A stretch of DNA of 64,000 nucleotides, taken from Acinetobacter venetianus RAG-1 = CIP 110063. GTDB taxonomy: Bacteria > Pseudomonadota > Gammaproteobacteria > Pseudomonadales > Moraxellaceae. The notes below the pieces were generated by a model. The model saw only the letters and a list, made by a program, of their open reading frames with translations. It was not told where the DNA came from and did not search any database. Below are positions 19,928 through 28,735 of the stretch, piece by piece (the first letter of the stretch is position 1; every line of letters starts with the position of its first letter). The position numbers were made by a program, and so were the translations under genes. The DNA is taken from assembly GCF_000368585.1 (NCBI RefSeq), contig NZ_KB849558.1, positions 248,001 to 312,000 on the forward strand, given 5' to 3'.

Positions 19928-20968
19928 ATGTCTCATTCAAATGAAAATCCTTTACCTCAAAATCCATCTGAAGCTACTGAACAGCAAGATGGTAATGATT
20001 TAATTAATCAATTTTTTAGTTCGCAAGGAACGACAATTCCTTCGGATTTTAAAAGCGGTTTTGTTGCAATTGTTGGTCGACCTAATGTTGGAAAATCAAC
20101 ATTAATGAATCACCTGTTGGGCCAAAAGCTTTCTATTACATCCCGTAAGCCACAAACCACGCGTCATAAGATTGTGGGGATTGATTCGCGCGAAAAATCA
20201 CAAGCAGTATTTGTAGATACGCCAGGTATGCATAAGAAAGAAGTACGTGCGATTAACAAGATGATGAATCGTGCGGCACATTCGGCGTTACGTGATGTGA
20301 ATTTGGTTTTATTTGTTGTTGATGCACAAAAGTGGACTCAAAACGATGAGCTTGTTTTGGAAAAGCTGAAAAATGCAGATATGCCAGTGATTCTTGTAAT
20401 TAATAAGTTAGATACTTTTGAAAACAAAAATGAAGCATTGCCGCTGATTCAAGAACGAGCGAAGTTAATGAATTTTGCTGAAATTGTTCCCGTATCCGCT
20501 TTACGCGGCGCGAATTTAGAACATTTGCGTGACACGATTGAAAAGTATTTACCTTATCAGCCACCTTTGTATTCATTGGATCAAATTACAGATCGTTCTG
20601 AGCGTTTTCTTGCGAGTGAAATTATTCGTGAGAAAATCATGCGTCAGTTGGGTGAAGAGTTACCATATGATTTAACGGTACAAATTGAATCATTTAAAAC
20701 AGAAGAAGCAACTGTAAATGAAAAAACAGGACGCTTAAAACCACCATGTACTTATATCGATGCAACGATCTTTGTTGAGCGTCAAGGACAAAAAGCCATT
20801 GTAATTGGTGATAAAGGTGCAAAGCTGAAAAGTATTGGTATGGATGCACGTACAGACATGGAAAAAATGTTTGAACAAAAAATCATGCTTACGCTTTGGG
20901 TAAAAGTTAAAGGTGGCTGGTCTGACGACGAACGCGCTTTAAAAAGCTTAGGTTATAGCGATATCTAA
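19928..20968 (+). CDS. era: GTPase Era
   Basis: 16S rRNA-binding GTPase for 30S assembly. It has 346 residues, about 40 more than E. coli Era because of a polar N-terminal extension (1-45) ahead of [14 protein letters not shown]. Further G motifs are VDTPGMH and VINKLD. The C-terminal KH domain contains [13 protein letters not shown]. The start follows the rnc stop by 4 bp; whether the extension is fully translated is not certain. Confidence 0.95.
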   Translation: MSHSNENPLPQNPSEATEQQDGNDLINQFFSSQGTTIPSDFKSGFVAIVGRPNVGKSTLMNHLLGQKLSITSRKPQTTRHKIVGIDSREKSQAVFVDTPGMHKKEVRAINKMMNRAAHSALRDVNLVLFVVDAQKWTQNDELVLEKLKNADMPVILVINKLDTFENKNEALPLIQERAKLMNFAEIVPVSALRGANLEHLRDTIEKYLPYQPPLYSLDQITDRSERFLASEIIREKIMRQLGEELPYDLTVQIESFKTEEATVNEKTGRLKPPCTYIDATIFVERQGQKAIVIGDKGAKLKSIGMDARTDMEKMFEQKIMLTLWVKVKGGWSDDERALKSLGYSDI

Positions 20969-20979
20969 GAGGTTCTGCG

Positions 20980-21165
20980 ATGATTAAAGCTCTTGTAATT
21001 GTTTCTTGTGTCTTTTTGCTACAGGGCTGTATTACTAAAATAGTTACAGTCCCTGTTAAAGTTGCCTATAAAACCACAAAAGGCGTGGTGAAAGGGACTG
21101 CAGCTGTGGTTGGTGCAGTTATTCCTGACGGCGATGATGAAAAGGACGAGAAAGAAAAGGACTAG
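20980..21165 (+). CDS. Small lipoprotein between era and recO
   Basis: A 61-residue predicted lipoprotein. The signal peptide ends in the lipobox LLQGC, with Cys near residue 17. A short lysine/valine/threonine-rich stretch follows (VTVPVKVAYKTTKGVVKGTA) and a very acidic tail of Asp, Glu and Lys. It resembles, from memory, small lipoproteins annotated in Acinetobacter as the NF038104 family. An AAGAGG site precedes the ATG, 11 bp after era. Function unknown. Confidence 0.75.
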   Translation: MIKALVIVSCVFLLQGCITKIVTVPVKVAYKTTKGVVKGTAAVVGAVIPDGDDEKDEKEKD

Positions 21166-21174
21166 TATCGTTTT

Positions 21175-21882
21175 ATGATGCGTAATGAAGTCCTACATGG
21201 CTATTTAATTCATCATCGTAAATATCGTGAAAAAAGCCATATTGTGCATTTATTTACTCAAGAATATGGTCGGGTGGATGGAATTTTAAGACAAATTCCT
21301 CCACCTCAATATCAGCCGATTCGTATTCAAGCGACGGGTAAATCTGAACTTAAAAATTTCACAAAATTAGAAATTCTCAATCAACCTGTATTTTTCCACG
21401 GTGATGCGTTTTTTGCTGGTTTTTATTTGAATGAAATTCTATTGCGTCTTTGTACTTTGGAAGAGGCAATGCCACAAACATTTGAACAATATCAACTGAT
21501 TTTATTGCAGTTACAGCAACTTGCTTTGCATGAGCAAGCCGCTTTATTTCTTCGACAAATTCTTCGACAGTTTGAACATGTTTTATTACAAGAACTAGGT
21601 TATGCAATCGATTTTTCTGTAGATGCAAATCAAACAGCAGTAGAAGCTTTGCAACATTATCAATTCCAACTCAATGATGGATTTTTACCAGTAAGGCAAG
21701 CTTCACGTTCTACACTTTCTGGTGCTCTAATTACTTCAATGCAAAGCTATGAAGATGGTCAAGATTTTTCTTTAGAACAACTGCAATTGTTGGGTAAACT
21801 ATATCGTCAGATGATTAGTGCTTTATTAGGCGATCGGCCATTAAAAAGCCGTCAGCTGTGGATTCAAAGTACACAAACTTAA
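21175..21882 (+). CDS. recO: DNA repair protein RecO
   Basis: Recombination mediator that loads RecA on SSB-coated DNA with RecR. It has 235 residues, beginning with the OB-fold segment EVLHGYLIHHRKYREKSHIVHLFTQEYGRVDGILR; the rest is the helical domain. The zinc-finger cysteines found in some RecO proteins are absent, as in the E. coli type. It sits in the standard era-recO-pdxJ order, 9 bp after the small lipoprotein gene. Confidence 0.92.
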   Translation: MMRNEVLHGYLIHHRKYREKSHIVHLFTQEYGRVDGILRQIPPPQYQPIRIQATGKSELKNFTKLEILNQPVFFHGDAFFAGFYLNEILLRLCTLEEAMPQTFEQYQLILLQLQQLALHEQAALFLRQILRQFEHVLLQELGYAIDFSVDANQTAVEALQHYQFQLNDGFLPVRQASRSTLSGALITSMQSYEDGQDFSLEQLQLLGKLYRQMISALLGDRPLKSRQLWIQSTQT

Positions 21883-21933
21883 TTTTCTTAAAGCATTTTT
21901 AAATGTTTAGAGAGTAAATGTTAGGATATTTTT

Positions 21934-22662
21934 ATGGCTGTAATTTTAGGTGTAAATATTGATCATGTTGCGACATTAAGACAAGCGCGTGGCACGACTT
22001 ACCCTGATCCAGTTCAAGCTGCTTTGGTTTGTGAAGAGGCGGGTGCAGAGGGGATTACTTTACATTTACGCGAAGATCGCCGCCATATACAAGATGATGA
22101 TGTACGTCGTATGCGCCCGTTATTAAAAACGCGTATGAATCTAGAGTTGGCTGTAACAGATGAAATGGTCGCATTTGCAAAAGAGATTCAGCCTCAACAT
22201 GTGTGTTTTGTACCAGAACGTCGACAAGAGGTGACGACAGAAGGTGGCTTGGATGTTGTCGGTCACTTTGAAAAAGTCAAAGCAGCGACTCAAGCACTCA
22301 AAGCAATTGGTAGTGATGTGTCTTTATTTATCGATGCAGATTTGGCACAGATTGATGCCGCTGTGGCATGTGGTGCCCCAACCATTGAAATCCATACGGG
22401 TGCTTATGCAGATGCGGAAACTGATGCAGAACAGCAAATAGAATTAGTCCGTATTATCAAAGGTGCCGAATACGCAGCAGCAAAAGGTTTGGTTGTGAAT
22501 GCAGGGCATGGGTTAAATCTCGATAATGTTGCTGCAATTGCTGCAATTCCGCAAATCCATGAATTAAATATTGGGCATTCGATTATTGCGGATAGCGTGT
22601 TTGTTGGGCTCTCTCAAGCAGTTAAAGATATGAAAGCAGCGATTCAAGCTGCTGTGAGATAA
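21934..22662 (+). CDS. pdxJ: Pyridoxine 5'-phosphate synthase PdxJ
   Basis: Condenses 1-deoxyxylulose 5-phosphate and 3-amino-2-oxopropyl phosphate into pyridoxine 5'-phosphate. It has 242 residues. Family motifs are [17 protein letters not shown] at the N-terminus, [31 protein letters not shown], and [11 protein letters not shown], with the phosphate-binding [12 protein letters not shown] near the end. It ends the lepA-to-pdxJ block; acpS, the E. coli neighbour, is not present and miaE follows instead. Confidence 0.96.
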   Translation: MAVILGVNIDHVATLRQARGTTYPDPVQAALVCEEAGAEGITLHLREDRRHIQDDDVRRMRPLLKTRMNLELAVTDEMVAFAKEIQPQHVCFVPERRQEVTTEGGLDVVGHFEKVKAATQALKAIGSDVSLFIDADLAQIDAAVACGAPTIEIHTGAYADAETDAEQQIELVRIIKGAEYAAAKGLVVNAGHGLNLDNVAAIAAIPQIHELNIGHSIIADSVFVGLSQAVKDMKAAIQAAVR

Positions 22663-22666
22663 GTTG

Positions 22667-23329
22667 ATGAGTAGTTCGAATTATGATGAGCTAATGCAAC
22701 CCGTTATTGCATTTTTGGGTTGTAAAACGCCACAAGTATGGTTAGATGAGGCGCTGAATAATCTCGACATCTTAATCCAGGATCATGCCAACTGTGAGAA
22801 AAAAGCAGCAAGTACGGCTATGAATTTGATGTTCCGCTATAGTTTTTTTACTGACCTACAAGTGAAATTGGCGCAATTAGTGCGTGAAGAAATGCTGCAT
22901 TATGAGCAGGTTTTGGAATTCATGAACAAACGTGGCCAAGAGTGGAAGGGTTTGAGTGCAGGGCGCTATGCAGGTGGATTACGTAAAGAAATCCGTACCT
23001 ATGAGCCTGAGGCTCTAATTGATGTGATGATTATTGGTGCATTTGTGGAAGCGCGCTCGTGTGAGCGTTTCTATGCGTTGGCACCGATTGTTGATGATGA
23101 ACTGGGGCGTTACTATCGCTATCTACTTAAATCAGAATCTCGTCATTTTGAGGATTATCTGGCACTGGCTTTGGATGTTGCACAAACTGCAAAACTCAAA
23201 GATCCAGAAGAAACGATCCAGCAACGCATTGAGCATATTCGTGAAGTGGAAAAGAACCTGATTTTAAGTCCAGACGATACCTTCCGTTTCCATAGTGGTG
23301 TGCCAGCACAGGTCACTATCTCATCGTAA
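22667..23329 (+). CDS. miaE: tRNA-(ms2io6A37) hydroxylase MiaE
   Basis: Di-iron oxygenase that hydroxylates the isopentenyl group of ms2i6A37 in tRNA. It has 220 residues. The start MSSSNYDEL at 22667 was preferred over TTG 22664. The ferritin-like iron ligands are visible in DHANCEKKAASTAMNLMFRY, REEMLHYEQV, VEARSCERFYALAP and SESRHFEDYL, giving the expected ExxH patterns. It begins 4 bp after pdxJ, so the two are probably cotranscribed. Its stop codon lies inside a 12-bp hairpin. Confidence 0.92.
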   Translation: MSSSNYDELMQPVIAFLGCKTPQVWLDEALNNLDILIQDHANCEKKAASTAMNLMFRYSFFTDLQVKLAQLVREEMLHYEQVLEFMNKRGQEWKGLSAGRYAGGLRKEIRTYEPEALIDVMIIGAFVEARSCERFYALAPIVDDELGRYYRYLLKSESRHFEDYLALALDVAQTAKLKDPEETIQQRIEHIREVEKNLILSPDDTFRFHSGVPAQVTISS

Positions 23330-23340
23330 TGAGATAGTGA
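23313..23340 (+). other. Hairpin spanning the miaE stop codon
   Basis: Perfect 12-bp stem (23313-23324 with 23329-23340) with the four-base loop CGTA. The miaE stop codon (23327-23329) lies in the loop and the first base of the 3' arm. There is no T-run, so it is not a standard terminator. Confidence 0.7.
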
Positions 23341-23376
23341 ATTGGGATATAAAAATAACAACTTTGAGAATTATAA

Positions 23377-24057
23377 ATGAGATTTTTATCAAAAATAGTA
23401 GTTGTATTATTGTGCATTTGGGTAGAGGGTATTCATGCTAAGAGCATTGAATTTATTAATATTGATCTTCATGTCTTAAAATGGAAAAAAATACCGCAAA
23501 TATTAGTTAATCCTTCTTTATTACAAGGTAAAAATAGGGATCTGAATATTTTGGTATATGTAAATGAGAAAGGGGAAGTAGTCGCATCAAAAATTAAGAA
23601 AAGTAGTGGTATTGTTGAGTTAGATGCTTTGGTGGTGGCTGAAATCAAGAAATCTAGTCTTTATCCGTATCAGTTTAATGGTAAATATTATCCTGTTAGA
23701 GTCGAGCAACCCTTCGAATTTTATATTAATGATAATCAGGTGGATGATCCAGCTTTAACAGAAAGTGATAGAAGTAAATCAATAGAAGAGAAAGTTCATA
23801 AAGAAATAATGAGTTTATGGGAAGTTCCTACTGGTAGTGCAAATTTAAGTAATATAGTGAAATTTAATATATCAAGAAATAACGCAATTGATTCTATACA
23901 GGTTCTTCAGAGTAGTGGGAATAGAATTTTTGATCTATCTACGAGACAAGCAGTTCGTCATTCAACAATTGTAAGTAGTTTAACGAATGCTGAGAAGAAT
24001 GATTTCTTTGGTGGGTTAGAGTCAAGGGTGGTAACAATAGTATTTCGATCAAACTAA
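23377..24057 (+). CDS. Secreted protein with two TonB-C/TolA-C-like domains
   Basis: A 226-residue protein with a signal peptide (cut near GIHAKS). Two successive domains look like the TonB/TolA C-terminal fold. The first (about 30-125) has IPQILVNPSLL, then LNILVYVNEKGEVVASKIKKSSGI-ELDALVVAEIKKS. The second (about 140-226) has IMSLWEVPTGS, VKFNISRNNAIDSIQVLQSSGN and DLSTRQAVRHS. No proline-rich spacer or retained membrane anchor is seen, unlike true TonB. It may be a soluble periplasmic adaptor, but the function is unknown. It stands alone between miaE and tRNA-Asn. Confidence 0.68.
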   Translation: MRFLSKIVVVLLCIWVEGIHAKSIEFINIDLHVLKWKKIPQILVNPSLLQGKNRDLNILVYVNEKGEVVASKIKKSSGIVELDALVVAEIKKSSLYPYQFNGKYYPVRVEQPFEFYINDNQVDDPALTESDRSKSIEEKVHKEIMSLWEVPTGSANLSNIVKFNISRNNAIDSIQVLQSSGNRIFDLSTRQAVRHSTIVSSLTNAEKNDFFGGLESRVVTIVFRSN

Positions 24058-24074
24058 ATATTAATTTGTACGTA

Positions 24075-24108
24075 TAAAAAAAGCCCCAATCAATGATCAG
24101 GGCTTTTT
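24075..24108 (+). terminator. Terminator of the TonB-C-like gene
   Basis: Stem 24079-24086 with 24100-24107 (AAAAGCCC with GGGCTTTT), followed by T's, 22 bp after the stop. The A-run on the other side makes it usable for the minus-strand tRNA-Asn transcript as well. Confidence 0.82.
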
Positions 24109-24115
24109 AGAATCT

Positions 24116-24191
24116 TGGCTCTCCCACCTGGGCTCGAACCAGGGACCTGCGGATTAACAGTCCGTCGCTCTACCGACTGAGCTATTGGAGA
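24116..24191 (-). tRNA. tRNA-Asn (anticodon GTT)
   Basis: A 76-nt cloverleaf on the minus strand. The acceptor arms are 24185-24191 and 24120-24126, with an encoded CCA end at 24116-24118. The D-arm is 24167-24182, the anticodon arm 24149-24165 with loop CTGTTAA (anticodon GTT), and the T-arm 24127-24143 with TTCGAGC. An A-C opposition at the base of the anticodon stem and an A-G one in the acceptor were noted. The A-C one is also in Pseudomonas tRNA-Asn as I recall it. Confidence 0.97.
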
Positions 24192-24294
24192 ATCTGATGC
24201 GCATTTTAGGCATGAAAACCTATGTCGTCAACAAGAATAGTAAAGAAAATGAATTGTTTGCTTGATAAATATTCTTTTGAAGCTGTATGCATAA

Positions 24295-24321
24295 AAAAAC
24301 TGCCCGAAGTGGGCAGTTTTT
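24295..24321 (-). terminator. Terminator of sodB
   Basis: Ten-base-pair perfect stem (24296-24305 with 24311-24320) with loop GAAGT, 17 bp after the sodB stop, flanked by A's and T's on the two strands. Confidence 0.88.
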
Positions 24322-24337
24322 ATTCAAGAAATAATAA

Positions 24338-24964
24338 TTATTTCTCAACACCTGCTGGTTGACCTGCAAGTTTTGCATTTGCATAGTCCCAGTTCACTAA
24401 GCTTTCTAAGAAAGTAGCAATGTATTTTGGACGTAAGTTACGGAAGTCGATGTAGTAAGCATGTTCCCAAACGTCGATTGTTAATACTGCAACTTGACCA
24501 TGAGCAAGTGGAGTATCTGCGTTTGCAGTTTTAGTAATTGATAATTTACCATTTACTTCGTCAGCAACTAACCAAGCCCAACCTGAACCAAATTGAGTTG
24601 TTGCAGCAGCAGTAAATTCTTCAGCAAATTTTTCGTAGCTACCAAAAGCTTCATCGATTTTAGCTGCAATCGCGCCAGTAGGCTTTCCACCACCATTTGG
24701 TTTCATGCTGTTCCAATAGAATGTGTGGTTCCATACTTGAGCAGCATTGTTAAAGATACCTGCTTTAGATGCATCACCAGCAGAAGCTTTGATGATTTCT
24801 TCTAAAGATTTACCTTCAAGGTCAGTACCTTTGATTAGGTTGTTTAAGTTAACAACGTAAGTATTGTGATGTTTGTCGTGATGGTATTCTAAAGTTTCGC
24901 GAGTAATGTGCGGAGCTAAATCATCATAGCCATATGGAAGTGCAGGTAAAGTAATGGTTGTCAT
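24338..24964 (-). CDS. sodB: Iron superoxide dismutase SodB
   Basis: Cytoplasmic enzyme that converts superoxide to oxygen and hydrogen peroxide. It has 208 residues. Metal ligands are His28 (EYHHDKHH), His80 (VWNHTFYW), Asp164 and His168 (DVWEHAYY). Gln76 in AAQVWNH, rather than the later Gln of Mn enzymes, marks the iron type. It forms a single-gene unit with its own terminator and lies next to tRNA-Asn. Regulation by iron or RyhB-like RNA is not visible here. Confidence 0.95.
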   Translation of the reverse strand: MTTITLPALPYGYDDLAPHITRETLEYHHDKHHNTYVVNLNNLIKGTDLEGKSLEEIIKASAGDASKAGIFNNAAQVWNHTFYWNSMKPNGGGKPTGAIAAKIDEAFGSYEKFAEEFTAAATTQFGSGWAWLVADEVNGKLSITKTANADTPLAHGQVAVLTIDVWEHAYYIDFRNLRPKYIATFLESLVNWDYANAKLAGQPAGVEK

Positions 24965-25129
24965 GTTTCAATCCTTGCATTTGCTGGGTTTTACATTAAG
25001 TGGCTCTATTGTAAATGATTCTAAAGACAATAGGACAGTCTTTTAAAGAACTATACACAATAAAGACTTAATTTAAATATATAACCCAAATGGAAAAAAG
25101 ATTTAACAAAATCGGATTCTTCAATTCTA

Positions 25130-25888
25130 TTAAATCGGATTATTAAGTTCAAAATAGACCGCTTCAATCATGAATTGATTAGCAAGCGCATTGGCTAATC
25201 GCTGTACCCCATAACGTTCAGTTGCATGGTGACCACATGCAAAATAGTGTACGCCCAGTTCTTTTGCTTCATAAAAAGTACGTTCGCTCACTTCACCTGA
25301 AATATAGGCATCACAGTTTTCCGAAGCTGCTTTTGCTATAAAATCTTGAGCCCCACCTGTACAAAAACCAACTTTTTGAATTGATGTTTTGTCACAAGGT
25401 AAATGGATGATGCCAAAATTAAAGATGCTTTGTAATTTTGCTTTGAACTGTTCTGGACTAAGTGGTTGGTCTAGATAAGCGATATTACCGATTGGGTGCT
25501 TTTCTGATGGGTCTAACGCTTCTAGGTTTTGTAAGCCAATTAAATCAGCAATTGCTACATTATTGCCTAAACTTGGATGTGCATCTAAAGGAAGGTGGTA
25601 GGCAATCAAAGAAATGTTATTTTGAATGAATTTCTTAATACGGTTTCCACGCATACCTGTGATTGGGTAAGCTTCACCTTTCCAAAAATAACCATGATGA
25701 ACGAGCAGCGCATCTGCTTTTTCGGCAATCGCCGCATCAATTGCATCTTCAGATGCGGTGACTGCACAAACAATCTTGTTTACTTCAGCTTTACCTTCGA
25801 TTTGTAAGCCATTTGGTGCGTAATCTTTAAATTCGTTTGCTTTTAAAGTTTGATTACACCATTGCACAATGTCATGCAAATTTGCCAT
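25130..25888 (-). CDS. Nif3-like dinuclear metal center protein (YbgI family)
   Basis: A 252-residue member of the Nif3/YbgI (NIF3-like) family, toroidal proteins with a two-metal site. MANLHDIVQWCN at 25888 was chosen as start because GAGGAA precedes it. Metal-ligand motifs are visible: LLVHHGYFWKG, SLIAYHLPLDAH and, near the C-terminus, YFACGHHATERYGVQRLA. The molecular role is unsettled in the family; GTP cyclohydrolase and cell-envelope roles have been suggested for relatives. It is divergent from the DegS-type protease gene. Confidence 0.9.
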   Translation of the reverse strand: MANLHDIVQWCNQTLKANEFKDYAPNGLQIEGKAEVNKIVCAVTASEDAIDAAIAEKADALLVHHGYFWKGEAYPITGMRGNRIKKFIQNNISLIAYHLPLDAHPSLGNNVAIADLIGLQNLEALDPSEKHPIGNIAYLDQPLSPEQFKAKLQSIFNFGIIHLPCDKTSIQKVGFCTGGAQDFIAKAASENCDAYISGEVSERTFYEAKELGVHYFACGHHATERYGVQRLANALANQFMIEAVYFELNNPI

Positions 25889-26075
25889 GCGATTCCTCAA
25901 ATGTTCAACATTTTATGGGAGTAAATAAAACACATTTTTAAATGTAACTAAAGCTAGACAAAACTTTTTTAACTTTTGCATTGATTTTAAGCTATTTACT
26001 TTACAATGATGGAAATTTCCCGTTCTTCAATATATTACTTATTTATAACTTACATTTGCCAAGAGGATAATAGAC

Positions 26076-27257
26076 GTGCGCCGTGCATTTACATGGTTAC
26101 CTTGGGTATTACTCATTCTGGTTGTATTTAGTTTTCTAGCTTGGCAGAAATCACATCAACCAAAACCAACTGTGGCTTCTGATGGTGTAAAAATGCCTGC
26201 TGAAAAGGTAGAACCATTGGTTGATACAACTCGAACTGGTGGGGTAGTCTCATATAACGCTGCTGTTAAAGTTGCTGCTCCAGCTGTCGTGAATATATTT
26301 ACCACTCAAAAAGTGAAACAGATGAATCATCCATTATTGAATGATCCTGTATTTCGCGAGTTCTTTGGCAATCAAATGCCTCAACAGCAGCAAAATGAAA
26401 ATAGTTTAGGTTCGGGTGTTATTGTTCGTGCCGATGGTTATATTTTAACGAATAATCATGTGATTGCTCAGGCTGAACACATTGTGGTGGCATTGCAAGA
26501 TGGTCGTCGTGCTGAAGCTAAAGTGATTGGCACTGATCCCGATACAGACTTGGCTGTGATCAAAATTGAATTAGATAACCTACCTGTTCTGCCATTTAAG
26601 TTGAGTGGTAATGAAGTGGGTGATGTCGTTCTTGCAATTGGTAATCCATTTGGCGTAGGACAAACTGTAACTCAAGGGATTATTTCAGCAACTGGTCGTT
26701 CAGATTTGGGTATTAATACCTATGAAGACTTTATTCAAACCGATGCAGCCATTAATCCAGGAAACTCTGGTGGTGCATTGATTGATGTTGCGGGTAATTT
26801 AATTGGTGTAAATACGGCAATCTTCTCTCAGTCTGGTGGTTCACTCGGAATTGGTTTTGCGATTCCTGCCAAAGTTTGTCAGCAAGTTTTAAACTCAATT
26901 TTGAAAGATGGCCGTGTAGTACGTGGTTGGTTGGGTATTAGTCTAATTCCAAATACTTTGGATGAAGATGTAATGGCTACTAGACCAATTGGTGTTGTTG
27001 TTGCAGATGTGCTGAAAGGTGGTCCTGCAGACGAAGCAGGTGTTAAGCGTGGTGATAAAATTATTCAAGTGAATAGTGAGCAAATTACTTCGGCTTCACA
27101 TCTGATTAATTATGTTGCATTACAGGCACCTGAAAGTGTGATTAACGTCGTAGTTGAGCGTGAGGGTAAACAAGAAAATGTTCAGGTGAAAGTGGGTGAG
27201 CGCAAAGTTCAACAAAATGCTCAATCACAATACATACCACTACCTAAACGCCAGTAA
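26076..27257 (+). CDS. degS: DegS/AlgW-type membrane-anchored serine protease (GTG start)
   Basis: A periplasmic protease tethered to the inner membrane; relatives sense misfolded porins and cut the anti-sigma factor of the envelope stress sigma factor. Translation starts at GTG 26076, 7 bases after GAGGA. Residues 7-23 form the membrane anchor. The protease domain has His in TNNHVIAQ, Asp in DPDTDLAVIKI and Ser in NPGNSGGAL. There is one PDZ domain (about 280-375), which separates it from the two-PDZ MucD of this window. The C-terminus is slightly extended. Its expected partner RseA/MucA is not seen in the window. Confidence 0.88.
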   Translation: MRRAFTWLPWVLLILVVFSFLAWQKSHQPKPTVASDGVKMPAEKVEPLVDTTRTGGVVSYNAAVKVAAPAVVNIFTTQKVKQMNHPLLNDPVFREFFGNQMPQQQQNENSLGSGVIVRADGYILTNNHVIAQAEHIVVALQDGRRAEAKVIGTDPDTDLAVIKIELDNLPVLPFKLSGNEVGDVVLAIGNPFGVGQTVTQGIISATGRSDLGINTYEDFIQTDAAINPGNSGGALIDVAGNLIGVNTAIFSQSGGSLGIGFAIPAKVCQQVLNSILKDGRVVRGWLGISLIPNTLDEDVMATRPIGVVVADVLKGGPADEAGVKRGDKIIQVNSEQITSASHLINYVALQAPESVINVVVEREGKQENVQVKVGERKVQQNAQSQYIPLPKRQ

Positions 27258-27273
27258 CGTAATCAAAAATGAG

Positions 27274-27302
27274 AAAGGCTATTAATTAATGGCCTTTTTT
27301 CT
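27274..27302 (+). terminator. Terminator of degS
   Basis: Near-perfect 24-base inverted repeat (27274-27297) with a T-G wobble in the middle, followed by T's, 17 bp after the degS stop. Confidence 0.82.
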
Positions 27303-27315
27303 TTTAGTTAAAGAA

Positions 27316-27348
27316 AAAAGCTCACTGACGGTCAATCAGTGAGCTTTT
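27316..27348 (-). terminator. Terminator-like hairpin, probably for the porin gene
   Basis: Thirteen-base-pair perfect stem (27316-27328 with 27336-27348) with a 7-nt loop and T-ended arm. It lies 98 bp beyond the porin stop on the minus strand and could also act as a second terminator for degS. Confidence 0.65.
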
Positions 27349-27445
27349 CATCGTTTTTTTTAGCTGTTTTTATTTTTTATTAAATCATCCAAATTTGATA
27401 TTTTGATGACAGTTTTTTGATAATTAAATGACATTGCTCCTTGAG

Positions 27446-28660
27446 TTAGTATTTATAATCGAGTTGTAGCCACAATTTTTGTGTGTCTACACCGAATTCT
27501 TCAGCTTGATAGTCTGAAAATTTCGCTAAAGCTGAAAGTCCTTTAATTGGTAGAGCTTGTGAGTAAGAAACAGAGTATTCTTGACCATAACCCATATTCT
27601 TTTCGTCACTTCTGTATTGATGCAGCTCAGTGCCTAATTTACCTTTACCAAAGACATTGAAGCTTGAAGAAATGTATAAATCAGTTAAGCCATTGGCTGG
27701 TGTTGCTAGGAATAAATCTGTCCATCCATTAAATTTATGCTTGGTTGCTAAAGGAGTTTGGAAAGCTATTTTTCCATCATCACTGCCAAGTACTTCATAA
27801 CCAATCGCGATTTCACCGAGTGCAACTTCCTTGTTTTTAATGCTGTAACCAAGTTCTAATGCATAGTAATCCGCATCATAGTCTTTGGGTTGGTCAGCAT
27901 ACTCACTTTGTTTGGCATATTCTGCTGCGTATTTAAAATTATCTTTTTTACCTATTAGGCGTAGACCATAGGTTTGATTTGACCATGCTGAAATATCTTC
28001 AAAATCCATTAAATAGCCATACACAGTCGCATTTAGCAGTGGGTTGTAATTCATTTTCGCCTGAATTAAATGAATTTTACTTTCCTGTTTACCATCTTGT
28101 GCTTGAACAAATTTAGGTTCAGGGTCTTCACTACCGAAAATAGTATTCACTTGATCAATATAAGCATAGTACAAACCAAACTCATTGCATGGTTTGATGT
28201 TGAGAGCAATCGCATCAAAAGTTTGATCGTTTTGACGCCAAGCAACGGATCCAACAAAGCGTTGATTATCTAAATTAATGACTTGACGACCAACTGTTAT
28301 GTCAAATTTAGGGTTGTACACATATTTCAAATAGGCTTGATTGAGCTGTAGGTTTTTAGCGTCAGGTATGGTGCTATAGTTTGTTTGATCGTTTCGAGTG
28401 CTATTAAATTCGTCATTGATTTCTACAGTTCCTTCACCTTGCACAAAAGCACTTAGACCATGCCATGAGCCTGTTTGAATTGCAGGGCGGAGTCTTAATG
28501 TCCATGCATCTGCATGATTGAGTTTGTTGTCTTGTTCTACCCATTCATAGCGAAGACGACTATCGAGTGAAAGCTTAGTTTGAGAGAAGAACTCATCTGC
28601 AGCGTTTGTTAGTGTTGAAAAACAAGCGAGCGTGATTAATGAATAGGAGAATTTATTCAT
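27446..28660 (-). CDS. Alginate-export-family outer-membrane porin
   Basis: A 404-residue outer-membrane beta-barrel. MNKFSYSLITLACFSTL at 28660 was chosen as the start: it opens a signal peptide (cut near TNAADE) and follows AAGGA by 7 bases. The N-terminal part of the barrel, RLRYEWVEQDN, LRLRPAIQTGSWHGLSAFVQGEGT and ITVGRQVINLDNQRFVGSVAWRQNDQTFDA, matches my memory of the alginate export (AlgE-like) family. It ends in LDYKY, an aromatic end fit for barrel assembly. It is 75 bp downstream of the nitrate porter and probably in the same operon, which suggests a channel for nitrate; this is inference. Confidence 0.8.
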   Translation of the reverse strand: MNKFSYSLITLACFSTLTNAADEFFSQTKLSLDSRLRYEWVEQDNKLNHADAWTLRLRPAIQTGSWHGLSAFVQGEGTVEINDEFNSTRNDQTNYSTIPDAKNLQLNQAYLKYVYNPKFDITVGRQVINLDNQRFVGSVAWRQNDQTFDAIALNIKPCNEFGLYYAYIDQVNTIFGSEDPEPKFVQAQDGKQESKIHLIQAKMNYNPLLNATVYGYLMDFEDISAWSNQTYGLRLIGKKDNFKYAAEYAKQSEYADQPKDYDADYYALELGYSIKNKEVALGEIAIGYEVLGSDDGKIAFQTPLATKHKFNGWTDLFLATPANGLTDLYISSSFNVFGKGKLGTELHQYRSDEKNMGYGQEYSVSYSQALPIKGLSALAKFSDYQAEEFGVDTQKLWLQLDYKY

Positions 28661-28696
28661 CAGAATATCCTTTATAAAATTTTTTGAAATTTGGGG

Positions 28697-28721
28697 GAGG
28701 ATGAGTGATTTACTCATCCTC
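28697..28721 (-). other. Hairpin between the nitrate porter and porin genes
   Basis: Ten-base-pair perfect stem (28697-28706 with 28712-28721), loop GATTT, with C's rather than T's following on the minus strand. It lies inside the probable operon and may stabilise the upstream mRNA part. Confidence 0.65.
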
Positions 28722-28735
28722 TATATGAGATGGTG

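Noticed and set aside
24116-24191. tRNA-Asn as a degenerate or pseudo-tRNA because of two stem mismatches
   Set aside because: All arms, the anticodon loop, the T-loop and an encoded CCA end are intact, and the anticodon-stem A-C opposition is also present in the Pseudomonas tRNA-Asn as I recall it.
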